DNA of 64,000 bases from Saccopteryx bilineata. Taxonomy: Eukaryota > Chordata > Mammalia > Chiroptera > Emballonuridae. Each line of letters opens with the position of its first letter. The first letter of the stretch is position 1. Shown here piece after piece: positions 23,766 through 35,250 of the stretch. Position numbers and translations under genes: made by a program. The notes under the pieces were generated by a model that saw only the letters and a list, made by a program, of their open reading frames with translations, searched no databases and had not been told where the DNA came from. Location: contig NC_089494.1 in assembly GCF_036850765.1 (NCBI RefSeq), positions 234,378,779 to 234,442,778 of the forward strand. Direction: 5' to 3'.

Positions 23766-25001
23766 TTTTTAGCTATATTTCAATAATAAATCATTAACTT
23801 TTAAGAGATTTTTGTTAACTACTGCTTCAAGCAAAATTGCTGTGGTCATATGATATCATTTTCTATCATTCTTAAAGTCATTTCATTTAAATTCTTCTTC
23901 TATACTAAATCTTTTAGTTTAAGGTCTTGGGGGAGAGTAACGTTTCAATCCATGTGTGAATTCTGATGTCCTAGAACACAGTGTTGGAAAGAATATGAGA
24001 CCACTTCCATTCCTAAGAAAAATTAGCTATTTCAGCCACAAACTTGGACAGAATGGCTTACAGAGCCCTGTAGAATTTATACGCAATTTTCATACCAACC
24101 TTATTTTAGAAATGAGAAAACAAAGCCTCTGAATAAGTAAAGAAAAAAATGTTTAGGTTACAGGAATATTAGAAAACTAGAAATTGAAGGACTCTCTTCA
24201 AGAGAAAAATCCATTGTTTTTTCTCTTTAACATAGTTGTGACCTTTGTTTACATCCATTTTTCCCAAATAATATATGATGCAGGATTCCCAAATGTAAAC
24301 AGTTCTGAGGATAAATGTTACGACTAAAGTGGAAGTGGGCTGGGGGTGGCAGTGGGGCTGAGACCACCCACTAAGGTCCCCCAGGGCTCCTGTAGCCTCC
24401 AGGAAGGAATCCCATTCCTATTACATCATCCAGTACAATCTACCTCATTAGATCTTCTACTAAAAATAAACAATCCAGGCATTCCTAACCATCTCCTTCA
24501 GAGAGCGCTTTTGTTATACTGGATCTCTGGTTGTTCCAGCTTAAAGTCTTCCTTATAAAGAAAAGAATCTGGTTTATGTTAGATGCTCTTTTGTCCTAAG
24601 GCCCAGCACCGCCACAGAGTTTTGCCCTCAGGGATGAAAGTGAAATGAGCGAAAGAAGTCCCCCAAACTTAGACGATGTTCCAGCTTTGAGGAAGGGGGA
24701 ATAACTGCATCATTATTATTAGCAACAAAACAGACTTCTACTTTCCATGAAGAAGTCTACTCAAAGACTTTGACCTTCATGCAACTAAGGAATTGAGGGT
24801 AGCTCTTCAGTGTTCTGGTGTCCAGCAAAGTGAGAGGCCATGTGGAATTAGTTGAGAATAGCACCCAGAGTACAGAATCTACAGAATGTCACTGCTCTGA
24901 ATAGTGGTTTGGGGTAAAAGCATGACCCTTTGGAGTGCAATTCAAAAAAAACAAGTGAAAATCATCCTCCTGTTCATCTCTTTCTGTTCACATATTCTTA
25001 G
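23766..25001. other. Unassigned intron sequence; weak MIR trace
   Basis: Around 24080-24130 an ACCTTATTTTAGAAATGAG block resembles antisense MIR. A slightly GC-richer block lies near 24330-24420. No gene or clear repeat is seen. Confidence 0.35.
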
Positions 25002-25014
25002 TGAAGGACTTTTT

Positions 25015-25383
25015 TTTTTTTTTTTTGTATTTTTCTGAAGTTGGAAATGGGGAGGCAGTCAGACAGACTCTCGCATGCGCCCGGGATCGACCCCGCACGC
25101 CCACCAGGAGGCGATGCTCTGCCCATCTGGGGCATTGCTCTGTTGCAACCAGAGCCATTCTAGCATCTGAGGCAGAGGCCACAGAGCCATCCTCAGCGCC
25201 CGGGACAACTTTGCTCCAATGGAGCCTTGGCTGTGGGAGGGGAAGAGAGAGACAGAGAGGAAGGAGAGGGGGGAGGGGTGGAGAAGCAGATGGTCGCTTC
25301 TCCTGTGTGCCCTGGCTGGGAATCGAACCCGGGACTCCTGCACGCCAGGCCGACGCTCTACCACTGAGCCAAACGGCCAGGGC
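25015..25383 (-). mobile_element. Ves-type SINE, full length
   Basis: The head is at the right (complement of AGCCCTGGCCGTTTGGCTCA) and the T-run at the left. The duplication TGAAGGACTTTTT (25002-25014) and TGAAGTACTTTTT (25384-25396) differs at one base. Confidence 0.93.
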
Positions 25384-25396
25384 TGAAGTACTTTTT

Positions 25397-27774
25397 AACA
25401 ATAGATATTCAGCAGTATCTAAGAGAGACTTATTCATTCATCTGACAAATATTTTGGGAGTGTCCACTTGCTGGGCACTGTGCAAGGCACTGGGAATACA
25501 GCAGTGAACCAGACACCTCCCTGTTCTCTTAAAGAAAAAGCTTAGCCCCAACCTTAGATCTTTGAGTAGGTCCACTCCATACTACAGTCATCTGAGTTGA
25601 AACAACAGGAACTCCCAAATTTCTGACAAAGGTCCAAAGGACAAGGACACAAAGGTAGAGTTCATAAATGACAGTCAAATGGATTTCTTTTGTAGCAAAA
25701 ATTCAAATTTCAGAAATATAAAGTGTTTGTTGTTTTCTAATATGGAAATAAGATGAACAGATCAATAATCTTTAATGTCTTCTTCAAGTTCAGAAAATAA
25801 ATGCACTTGTTATTCTTAACCTCTGGTCATCAGATCCTATTCCAGAACAGCTTTAAAGTCCCTTAAGTATTGTACCAGAGAGGAAGCAATTTATCTGAGT
25901 CTTTGTGACCATAAACTTCATCATCCAAATTGTCTATGAAGCAGGCTTAACCCATAAACAAATTGTCAAAGAGTGCACACTTGACATATATATAGTCATA
26001 TCTGGATGATTCAGCTTTGTGTATGTACTTTGCTTTAAACTATATTCAACAATTTAATTCAGCAAATGCTTATTAAGTGCCTAATGAACACCTCTCAGTC
26101 TGACCAAGCTGCTAATAAACAGAATCTTAACTGATAGTTAAGAGTTTCTGGCATCCTCAATTTGCAGAGTTGGGAAAGAAACCACTGAACAGAATGCAAA
26201 CACAGCAGAAAATTGTAGCTATTGATACTAACTGGATAACCTGAATGTGTGAATCTGATTTTTTAACCCAAACTACCATAAGCCTACTGAAATGATGTAC
26301 ATATTTCAGAGACAGGCAGACTGAGCACATAGCCTGGTTTCCCCAGTGAGTAGGTGGTGCTCTGGGGCTGTAGTCTCTGAACATGCTGTGGCCATGTCCC
26401 CTCTGAGAGGAGCCATCATCCAAGATGGTGCTTCTCCTGCTAGGGTCAGGATGGGCTTTGACAGCTCCAATGCCTTGTGCAGACAGCCTGTGCCATTCCC
26501 AGCATGCTCTGTGCATTGCTGGGCATCTTGCCTCTGTTCTACATGAACAACAAATAAGGAGTCACCAGCCCTCAGGGAAGAATCAGGTTTTCCAAGAAAA
26601 AAAACGGATTCTATATTGGCAATATCACTAGAAACAACAACACAATGTTTGCTCATAGCTTGAAAAAAAAAAGTAGCAAGGCAAAATCTTACTTAGATTT
26701 TCTCTACCATCTGAGGATGTTAACCCAGTATCTGCCATCACAAGGTGTTGGCTAATACACTTTGGTTCCCTTGTCTTCTCTGTGTGCAGACCAGCGGATC
26801 AGTTATCCATCTGGGTTACAGCTTTTGGGGAATCCTAACTCACTTCTTGGCTTTTAATCTGTAGCCTATTTATGAATATAAATAAATATATAACTATAAC
26901 AGTAAATAAGTTTTACCAAATAATGCTGTTCTTTTTATTCATCTTTTTTGCCCAAGCATTCTCCTACATAAAATAACAACTTTTCTCTCTTTTTCATTAA
27001 TTAATATTTTTGCCTTCTTAAAAATATCCTTGGATGGAAAAGGATTAAACTAAAAAATATTTACTGGATGCCTATTATTTGCCAATCCTTGTACGAGGCA
27101 CCAAAAGTAAAGAATAGAACCAAATAAACAAGCATCTGTGTCCACCTGGATCTCCTCTTCTATCGGGAGGATCCTCTGTGAACTGTCTCAGGAGCAGAGC
27201 CTGCACTGGTACAGCTAGCCTCATTGGACTCGAGTCCCACACGAGTTATCACCATATTTCACTTGCTTCTGTTGCCTTTGGCCAGCCCCTCCTGTGAGAG
27301 GTCACTGACAATCTTCATCAACAAATCAGACCCACTCAGCTTCCCAGAACAATTTTTACTTGGGAGTAATGTTTGCTAAAATTATTGGACCAGGAAACTT
27401 GAAATTATTTGCTGTCGCCATTGTTGATTGCCCTACTGCAGCTGTTGGCCTGTTTTCTCACCATTAGTTGTGATAACTGCTGAAAACTGGGGTCTGAATT
27501 ATGAGGACCAGGCAGTCATAGTTTACTATGTAGCTCCCAGGTAACAGCACATTAGAACTTGGTAGGATCTCTCTGTTTTCTCTAAAGTTACTACCAATTT
27601 GCATATCTTCCATGATTTTCCATGAGTATCAGAGCCAAATGTTAACACCCAGTCTGTTCCCTGGACCTAATATTCTATCTACCTCTCAGTAAACTTCTCA
27701 CCTGGCCTTGGGTCCTGCCACATGGGGTCAGATTTCCCAGAAACCTACATTACACTTAATTCAAGAGTGATGAC
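25397..27774. other. Unassigned intron sequence with ancient-repeat traces
   Basis: Near 25436-25510 a block with CTTGCTGGGCACTGTGCAAG and ATACAGCAGTGAACCAGACA is a widespread ancient mammalian motif. Similar weaker traces lie near 26050 and 27060. The minus-strand frames at 26157-26656 overlap each other and match no protein I know. No gene is called. Confidence 0.35.
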
Positions 27775-27995
27775 AGCATAGATTCATGATTAAGACTGTG
27801 GACCTTGGAGTCAGACTGATTAGAATCATAAATTTACTCTTTATCAAGTAATTTACTCTTCTGTGCCTCTATTACTTTGTCTGTAAAATGGGAGTTATAA
27901 GATAAACTACCTTGAAGAGTTGTTGTGAGGTTTCAAACACTTAGGACATAAAATACCAAGAATATTACTTGCTGCACAGTAAAGACTCCAATGTT
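27775..27995 (+). mobile_element. MIR SINE, near full length
   Basis: It follows the MIR order: TTAAGACTGTGGACCTTGGA, GTCAGACTGATTAGAATC, CTGTGCCTCTATTACTTTG, TCTGTAAAATGGGAGTTATA, then TTGTTGTGAGGTTTCAAA. It is diverged but nearly complete. Confidence 0.85.
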
Positions 27996-28639
27996 TCCCA
28001 GCTCAGGAACACTTCACTTCTGCTCCACTGCCAAAAACCAACCAGAAGAATGAAATGGGTTTGGATCTGAATCTTGCATCCTTTACCCACTTTGTTTAGC
28101 TCATCCAACTGATTCTCCAGAGCCAATCTCTTTATTTGGTTAACAATTTGTTTTAAACTCCAGGTTCTTTCACAGGCAGAGTTCAGGGTTTTCTTGCATT
28201 CAAATTCTCTACCAGTTTGGTTACATGGGCAAAGCAGCCCAACGAATTATAGCACCTTAAATGCCTATAACATTAGAAGCCAACAATATCATACCATTCT
28301 TTTTAACACTAGTCTAAATGTTTGTGCCACATGTTGTCATCAGTAGAATAGAGACGGACTTAATGAAGAGAATAAAATCTTCTTCCCAAAATTCTTTGCA
28401 CTGAGAGAGAGAGAGGTTACACTTATACTTTTTTGTTAATAAAGTTGAAGAATTAAAAAATATAAACTCAAAGGATTAAAAATCCATGAATACCTAAGGC
28501 AGTCATCAATCTTTAAAAAGAATAATGAGGGAGATTCGCCCTGTAAGAATCTAATAGTTGTTATTAAACCACAAAAGTAAAAACAGTATGTTACTGGTAC
28601 AACAAAAAACAATGGGATCAATGGAATTTACTAGAGAGC
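27996..28639. other. No recognisable feature
   Basis: Intron sequence with a short GA run near 28405. No supported feature. Confidence 0.4.
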
Positions 28640-29830
28640 TCAGACAAAGTCCCAAGTGTTTATGGGGATTCACTACAGTATAAAGTTGACACAACAAAGC
28701 AATAATTATTAGACAATGTCGGGATGCTGGCTCACCATATGTAAAAAAAAAATGGAATTGGATTTTATGTCAACTAAATACCTAGATGTGAAAAATGATA
28801 AATCCAATATAAGAAAATGTGTGACAATATCTTTCTGACCTTAAGATGGGAGGGTATTTTATAAATAAAATTCAAAAGCACAAAACACAGAAGAATGATG
28901 GTTTCCATTATATTAAAGAAATTCTGTTTGGGCAAACAGCACCATGAAGTAAGCTAAAAAAAAAAAAAAAGAAGGAAACATTGCAATGACCAAAACCAAC
29001 AAAAAATTAACATCTAGAACAGTGATCCTCAACCTTTTTTGGGCCATGGACCGGTTTATTGTTAGAAAATATTTTCACAGACCGGCCTTTAAGGTGGGAC
29101 AGATAAATGTATCACGTGACTGAGACAAGTGTCAAGAGTGAGTCTTAGACAGATGTAACAGAGGGAATCTGGTCATTTTTAAAAAAATAAAACATCGTTC
29201 AGACTTAAATATAAATAAAATGGAAATAATGTAAGTTATTTATTCTTTCTCTGTGGACCGGTACCAAATGGCCCACGGACAGGTACCGGTCCATGGCCTG
29301 GGGGTTGGGGACCACTGATCTAGAATATAGAAGGACTTTCTGAAAATCAACCCCCCAGAAAAGTGAGTCCAAGATTTAATGGCAAAAGTATAAGAATACA
29401 GAATTTTCAGAAGAAAAAATGGTAAAAATCTACCAAGCATACAATAAAATGTCCAAACTAAATGGCAATCAGGAAAAATGTAAATTAAAACAATAAAGCA
29501 ATATACCTCTATTCCTATTGCCTTGGAAAAAAATAGACAGCTGTAAATCAAAGAACAATGTAAAATAATAGTCAGGAATGTAGGAACATACGAAAGCTTT
29601 CTCTGTAGTAGGGAGTGTTGAATGATGCAACCATTGCAGAACACCATCTGGCAATCCCTGAAAAACGAAGTATGTGCACAAACTCTAATCCAGCAATTTC
29701 CACTCGCAGGGAAATCCAGAGGGAACATGTTCAAGATTGTTCCTTCCAAAACTGTGTGTTTGATGGAAGGAATTGAAGGACATCCTGGGTGCCCATCAGT
29801 GGAAGAGAGGGTAAATTAAAAAACAGTGGG
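28640..29830 (+). mobile_element. Old L1 (ORF2 end and 3' UTR), split by a hAT MITE
   Basis: ORF2-type blocks occur near 28900-28960 (TATTAAAGAAATTCTGTTTG). After the hAT element at 29020, 3' UTR-type blocks follow, such as GATGCAACCATTGCAGAACA near 29623, CCAGCAATTTCCACTCGCAG near 29690 and GGGTGCCCATCAGTGGAAGA near 29788. The 169-residue minus-strand frame at 29240-29749 is a chance frame through these repeats. Confidence 0.65.
29020..29317. mobile_element. Complete non-autonomous hAT element
   Basis: 298 bp with inverted termini (left CAGTGATCCTCAACC, right GGTTGGGGACCACTG). A perfect 8-bp duplication, ATCTAGAA, lies at 29012-29019 and 29318-29325. A GGCCATGGACCGGT-type block near the left end is mirrored by ACCGGTCCATGGCC near the right end. 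No transposase is encoded. hAT elements like this were active unusually recently in bats. Confidence 0.93.
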
Positions 29831-29834
29831 TGGG

Positions 29835-30430
29835 CTTCATGGAGTTACACAGTCCAAAACAGAAGCTGCTAGTCACATGTGGCTATTTGAATTTAAATTT
29901 AAATCAAGGCCCTGTCCGGTTGGCTTGGTGGCAGAGCATCGGCCCAGCATGTGGATGTCCCTGGTTCAATTCCAAGAGAGGGCACACAGGAAAAGCAACC
30001 ATCTGCTTCTTCACCCCTCCACCTCCCCCTTCCCTCTTTTTCTCTCTCTTCTCCTCCCATAACCGTGGCTCAATGGGTTCAGCCTAGGTGCTGAGGATGG
30101 CTCTGTGGCACCTCCACCTCAGGCGCTAAAAGTAGCTCAGTTGTGAGCATGGCCTCAGGTAGGCATCTGCCCCAGACAGGTGTTGCCAGGTGGATCCCAG
30201 TTGGGGCACATGCATGAGTCTGTCTCTTTATCTCCTCTTTTCTCACTTGGAAAAGAGAAAAAATAATTAATCAAGAAACATTAAGTAAAATTAAAAATTC
30301 AGGTCCTTTGTCACAATAGCTGCAGTGTCACAGTAGCTCAATAGCCATATGCAGCCTGTGGCTATTATTTTGGATAATACGAATGTAAATATTGCCATCA
30401 TGAAGAAAGTTATATTGAACAGTGTTATGT
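29835..30430. mobile_element. MER5-like hAT-Charlie element split by a SINE
   Basis: The left part has GCTAGTCACATGTGGCTATTT and the right part (from 30276) has CAATAGCCATATGCAGCCTG and AAAGTTATATTGAACAGTG. These are MER5-family blocks. The Ves SINE at 29909-30268 sits inside it. Confidence 0.65.
29909..30268 (+). mobile_element. Ves-type SINE, diverged
   Basis: It starts GCCCTGTCCGGTTGGCTTGG and has a decayed B box (CTGGTTCAATTCC). The usual body and an A-rich tail follow. The short duplication AATCAAG lies at 29902-29908 and 30269-30275. Confidence 0.9.
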
Positions 30431-30665
30431 AGAACTATGCAGCACTTAAGAGAAATAGATTAAATACATTCACACAGCAATATATATGGTACCTAAAAAC
30501 ATAGTGCCTAGAGGAAATATGAAACAAAATTAGATATATTCCATAACACCATTTACATAAATTTAAAATGTGCATAGAAAATAATAATACACGTTAACTT
30601 ACTTAACTCAAATAAAAAGACACATATTAACCCAAATTAATGGGATCATGAAGTTGGAGGAGGGT

Positions 30666-30781
30666 ATAGGTACAGAAGGAAAGAAATTAACTCCATAGGT
30701 ACAAAAGGAAAGAAATTAACTCCATAGGTACAAAAGGAAAGAAATTAACTCCATAGGTACAAAAGGAAAGAAATTAACTCC
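30666..30781. repeat. 29-bp minisatellite, four units
   Basis: Units start near 30666, 30695, 30724 and 30753, each beginning ATAGGTACA and ending TTAACTCC. The last three are identical and the first differs by one base, which points to a recent expansion. Confidence 0.95.
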
Positions 30782-30984
30782 ATTCACGGAGATTTTTGAG
30801 CTGGAAGGCGTTTTAGACTATTGAGTCCACGCCCACATTGTGTTTGTCCTTCTGGGAAATGTCACCATATGAATGAAAGAGGATGTCCACAACCAAGGAG
30901 CATATTGTTTCTTTGGGACATCAAGTACCCAAAGAAAGGTAATGCAAAATTTAAAAGACTTTAATAAGCACTCACCAAAAAAGA

Positions 30985-31140
30985 GGGTGACAGAAATTCA
31001 AAGGTGGGAGAGATCAGGAAAGATTTGGGGAAGAAGTGATATTGCAGGTGGGCCTCGAGGGTGGCGGAGGTAAATGCTGAATTGGAACAACCGTATTGCA
31101 GGAAAACAGAACAGCTTCCACAAAGGAATAAACCACACAG
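30985..31140 (-). mobile_element. Possible L2 LINE 3' end, antisense
   Basis: The minus strand gives an L2-like run, with CCACCTGCAATATCACTTC followed by CTTCCCCAAATCTTTCC. It is short and diverged. Confidence 0.45.
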
Positions 31141-31599
31141 AGTTCTTCCTTTCCGCGGACGTGGAAGGAATGGTTGACAATCATAAACAAGGTCAGCAAA
31201 GGAGCAAAGGAGACTAGACCCATGATGAGCAGGTAGGGGCACAGGCGCTAGATCCCAGGCAAGCAGATTGCCTCGCTCACCTGGAAGGTCCCGGTTCATG
31301 TGTCTGTCCCAGAGTAATTATAAACACACCTGTGCACTCGCAAATGTCTCCGTTTGCATGATAAAATATATAGATCATCTTCTTACATATAGAGAAAAAT
31401 AAGCTTAGCAGAGAGGTATTGAGGGTGTTCTGGCTGCATATTGATTTGATATATTGTATATTTAAATAATCATTTCTCTGACGCTGTAATAATCAGTATA
31501 GGAACAAAATGTTAATGCACACTTTTATAGAAATAAATTTTCTGTAATCTTTAGAAATGATGAGTTGGACCATGAAAAAAATAAAATAATGTAAATGAA
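31141..31599. other. No recognisable feature
   Basis: Intron sequence; nothing supported. Confidence 0.4.
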
Positions 31600-31830
31600 G
31601 AATTTTAAATGTGCTTCGAGACAAGTGTCTGATTTGAAACACTTTATTAGCATTGTCTCTATTAGAGAGAATTAGGCTCTAATAAAACCGACTCTAATAA
31701 TACTGTGAGCTCGTTAGAAGCTAATACCAACGTCACTCGAGCTGGAGCAAACTTAACGGCAGGTGCCATCAAACGAAAACTGCCACACATATCCTGTTAC
31801 GTATTTGTAAGAACATGGGAAAATCGAATT
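31600..31830. promoter_or_regulatory. Candidate conserved noncoding block near GRXCR1 exon 3
   Basis: Non-repeat sequence ending about 75 bp downstream of exon 3 (minus strand, inside intron 3). It has many retained CpGs (ACCGACTC, CTCGTTAG, CGTCACTCGAGCTGG, AACGGCAGG, AAACGAAAACTG) and three GACTCTAATAA/GGCTCTAATAA-like repeats near 31672-31700. Position and CpG retention suggest constraint. This is an inference. Confidence 0.3.
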
Positions 31831-31904
31831 AGGAAAACTCAATTACAGTCAGAATGTGTCTAACATTTTGATTACTAAAAATAAGTTGCTAAAAGCACAA
31901 TTAC

Positions 31905-31970
31905 CTCAATTTTGGTTAAGAGGTCTTGCAGTTCTCCTGATTCATTCATTGACAAAATTTTCTCAGCACC
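31905..31970 (-). CDS. GRXCR1: GRXCR1 penultimate coding exon (exon 3)
   Basis: A 66-nt exon encoding 22 residues. It starts GAEKILSMNESGELQDLL and ends TKIE, which matches the end of the glutaredoxin-like domain of GRXCR1. On the minus strand it follows a strong acceptor (a CT-rich tract, then TTGTTAATAG) and is followed by donor GTAATT after GAG. Both junctions are in phase 0, so TKIE runs directly into RVQHPHE of the last exon at 20280. The human order is the same as I remember it. It is too short for ORF finders to report. I searched 31971-64000 for the preceding exon (ending near VFIDGHYLG) and found no match, which fits a long intron 2. Confidence 0.92.
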
Positions 31971-32099
31971 CTATTAACAAGAGAGGGCAAGGGGAAAGAA
32001 AATCCATTTTGTTAGTATTGGAAAGAAACAAAGTTCTAGCCAGGGAAGTTTAACCTACAAAATACTGAGCCCTATTCTTCCCATCAATCTAAGTAAATT

Positions 32100-32560
32100 T
32101 ACAACCAGGAGGCCAAAGAGGAGAAGCAATGTCTCTTTCCTTTCAGATGGTCTCCCATCCAGCAGGATGCTGTGGGCGAGAGGAGCACGGCCCCCCACAG
32201 GGGGCGAGCACTGGAAAGCCCACAGCTGCTAGAGTAAGCCCCATGTGAAAGGCTCCTGCACACCCATCAGAGATGTTCAGGGACCCTGAACCCGACTCTG
32301 CTGTCTCTTCCCTGTTCCAGGCCATTCTGAACATGGTCTTCCTGAGGACCCAGGCAGGGGGTTGACTGCAGAGCCCACGTTTCCACCCTCCGAAACTTTA
32401 CTGTTAAAATGAGAACGGGGCGATGTACGCACTCTTCCATGAAGCCATCGCGTTTCCTCCAGCTACACATTTTCCTTTCCTGCCCAGGGTCTGCCTCCAT
32501 TCTCCCACTCCACTCTCCAACGTATAGTCATAGAGGGGGAAGAAGGACAACTTGGGGCAA
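32100..32560. other. GC-richer unassigned block in intron 2
   Basis: Visibly richer in G+C and CpG than its surroundings, and not a repeat I know. Minus-strand frames of 60-77 residues here overlap one another and match nothing, so no exon is called. Confidence 0.35.
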
Positions 32561-33508
32561 GTATTTCTAACCAAAGGCAGAGACTCCATCTGCCTTATTT
32601 ACATCACATCACCAACACGGAATGTGGAATCCACTGCTGAGTCATCAAGACAGGGAAAACGCCAGCACACAGTACACACTTTTTGGACTTCTGTTTGCAC
32701 TGGACAGAGGAGAAAACCCAGACTCACTTCAAAATAAAAGGTTTCTAGTTCTTAAGGAGGTAGCAGGATACCTTTATGTAAACACAAAGCAAAGTAACAT
32801 ACAAAGTAGCATAGACAGTAAGTGTCAAATGAATGATGCAGAAAACTGTGAGCTAGGAAGTCACAACAAGGGAACAAAGATCTGCTATTCAGGGTAGAGA
32901 AGGATTTCTGGGGTTGGTGGCATGTGATCCAGACCTTGGAGACTAGGTGAGGTTTCTAAGATAGGCTGGGCCGCTAGGCAATTCCTGTAGAGATGTATAG
33001 GAGCCTTTATTTCTGGGTTTCACTTTACATCAGTTTATCTAATATAATTTATAACATCTTAATCACCATCAGAAATGTCAACTTGACATATTAAAAAGCA
33101 CTATGAATGAATACATAGGGCTACAGAGAACATGTGTCGCTCTACAAGGTAGGTTATACTCTTTTATTTGTGGGTAGTTTTGCCAGGAATATAAATGTGA
33201 TTCCCCTAACATGAGAACAAAGGTAACAAAAGCACCAAATAAAACATAAAATTCTAAAACGTAGTAATATCTGGTGATATTTTACTGTTGCTACATTCTT
33301 TGTCTTTTAAAAGTTAGCCAAGCTAAAACGGGAAAAGCCTCTGAGGTAGTTGGTACAAGGATCAAAGCTGTACGGAAACAATATAGGAGTCCTTTTTCTT
33401 CAATGGAAGAAAACGCACCGCAGTGACTGTAAGCAGAATGAATGCGCCAGAGACGGGATCGGACCTCCGCTCGCCAGCTCTTCTCCTAGCAGTCAGCATG
33501 TTCATCCT
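32561..33508. other. No recognisable feature
   Basis: AT-rich intron sequence up to the hAT element at 33515. Confidence 0.4.
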
Positions 33509-33514
33509 CTAGCG

Positions 33515-34121
33515 CAGTGATTTTCAACCTTTTTTTTTTTCATGGCACAAACACACACTAATTACTAAGGTCAGTGCCCCTGACTAAATACAACCATTTT
33601 CATCTCATGGCACAAATAAATTAGTTACTAAAGAAGAAGAGGCCCTGGCCGGTTGGCTCAGTGGTAGAGCGTCGGCCTAGCGTGCGGAGGACCCGGGTTC
33701 GATTCCCGGCCAGGGCACACAGGAGAAGCGCCCATTTGCTTCTCCACCCCTCCGCCACGCTTTCCCTCTCTGTCTCTCTCTTCCCCTCCCGCAGCCAAGG
33801 CTCCATTGGAGCAAAGATGGCCCGGGCGCTGGGGATGGCTCTGTGGCCGCTGCCTCAGGCGCTAGAGTAGCTCTGGTCGCAACATGACGACGCCCCGGAG
33901 GGGCAGAGCATTGCCCCCTGGTGGGCAGAGCGTCGCCCCATGGTGGGCGTGCCGGGTGGATCCCGGTCGGGCGCATGCGGGAGTCTGTCTGACTGTCTCT
34001 CCCTGTTTCCAGCTTCAGAAAAATGGAAAAAAAAAAAAAAAAAAAGAAGAAGAAGTCAGGGACCCTTTTTCTTTAGTAATTAGTTGATGAGTGTGTGAGA
34101 AACAAAGGTTGAAAATCACTG
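33515..34121. mobile_element. Non-autonomous hAT element split by a Ves SINE
   Basis: Inverted termini CAGTGATTTTCAACCTTT (left) and its complement at the right (AAAGGTTGAAAATCACTG, ending 34121). The target CTAGCGCA is intact on the right at 34122-34129. On the left it overlaps the element end (CTAGCGCA-GTGATT at 33509), which suggests a 2-bp CA loss from a CACA junction. The Ves SINE at 33641-34044 lies inside. Confidence 0.85.
33641..34044 (+). mobile_element. Ves-type SINE, full length, well preserved
   Basis: The head is GGCCCTGGCCGGTTGGCTCA and the B box GGGTTCGATTCCCGGCC. The tail is a run of about 18 A. An AAGAAGAAG-type duplication flanks it at about 33631-33640 and about 34045-34055. 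It contains two tandem CCCCTGGTGGGCAGAG units. It sits inside a hAT element, so it is younger than that element. Confidence 0.95.
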
Positions 34122-34129
34122 CTAGCGCA

Positions 34130-35079
34130 CAGGCCAGGAAAGGACGACCTCATTATTCTTAAATGAATGGAGCACGCTGGGCCTCCTTCAGACAATTCCA
34201 GCACCATCGCTATTATGGAAGTATGTAGATTCCATGCTTCAGATGAAATGCAGGCTTTGCCCACTTCAAGCAATATCCCTAAAGGCTAGGTAATCAAGAC
34301 ACCCAGGCGTCTAGTGCACTGGTGGTGTATGAAGTGCTTCAGATGGGGGGGAATCTTTGCCCTGTAACAGAGACCTGGGAGGGTCTCACGCTCAAGTGCT
34401 GCTACTCAACCTGGCCTCCACCCAAACTCCATCTGGCCAGCCCTCAGATTATTTCCTGGGAAGGAGTCCTCGGTCCTTGCGTCCACGCTGAGCAGAAGCA
34501 GAAGCCCAAAACCCCCTTGTGTCCCCATGGGTGCCACGTTCTCCCCCTCCCCCTGGCCCTGTCCTTGCTGAACCCAAGGACAAGATCACACAGGCAGAGA
34601 GGAAATGAGACGTGCTCCCTCTGCTCCTGAGCAGCAGCAGGACGGGGATCTCAGCCCCTCTGGCAAGTTTCAGAGAACACTGAGATTCGCCCTTCCTGAG
34701 ATATGGGACTCGCTCCATCTCTCCTGCTCGCCCTTCATTTGCTAGTCCACAGGCCTCACTCCCTCCAGCTTTCCATCAACAGTATCTCTGTTATTACCTG
34801 GCCGAAAAATGCACCCTTGTGTCCATAAAAGAGTGTATATCCTTCTGTGTTGATATTCTAAAGGAAATAATCTTTTCCTACATGATACTTGACTAAGAAT
34901 GTTGCATGTAAGTTTGTTAGTTTTTAATTATAACTCTATATTCATTAATCATTCTACTCTCTGGCATAGTTTACCCAGATTTTCGGGATACCTGTGGAAA
35001 TATTTCCAGTATATTTTTCAGTAATCATTTTTTTCTGAAAATTAATACAGTCCTAAAAATAATGATAATAGCAATATAT
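34130..35079. other. Unassigned intron sequence, partly GC-rich
   Basis: The stretch 34330-34740 is GC-richer, with an 89- and a 102-residue frame on opposite strands that match nothing. No gene is called. Confidence 0.35.
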
Positions 35080-35250
35080 TCAGTGCATTACAGTTAGTGG
35101 CTCTTCTAATCATCAGTGAAAAGCAAGCATTCTTACCTCCATTTTTAAAATGAAGAAGCTGAACTTTGAAGAGAGTAAAGAACATGCTCAGGGCCTTTTT
35201 GTTCATCAGTCCAAGGCCAGACCAGATCCTGATTTCAGTTCTTGCTGCCT
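35080..35250 (-). mobile_element. MIR SINE, antisense
   Basis: Plus-strand blocks CTTACCTCCATTTTTAAAAT and GAAGAAGCTGAACTTTGAAG, then CAAGGCCAGACCAGATCCTG, match the complement of MIR. Confidence 0.7.

Noticed and set aside
29240..29749. 169-residue minus-strand frame
   Set aside because: It spans the end of a hAT MITE and an L1 fragment, with no known match and no splice signals.
30666..30781. Possible CRISPR-like array
   Set aside because: The units are head-to-tail with no spacers, and the genome is mammalian. It is a minisatellite.
33641..33715. tRNA gene-like heads in the SINEs
   Set aside because: The A and B boxes are those of a tRNA-derived SINE with a body, A-tail and target duplication. 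No copy folds as a free, complete tRNA gene.
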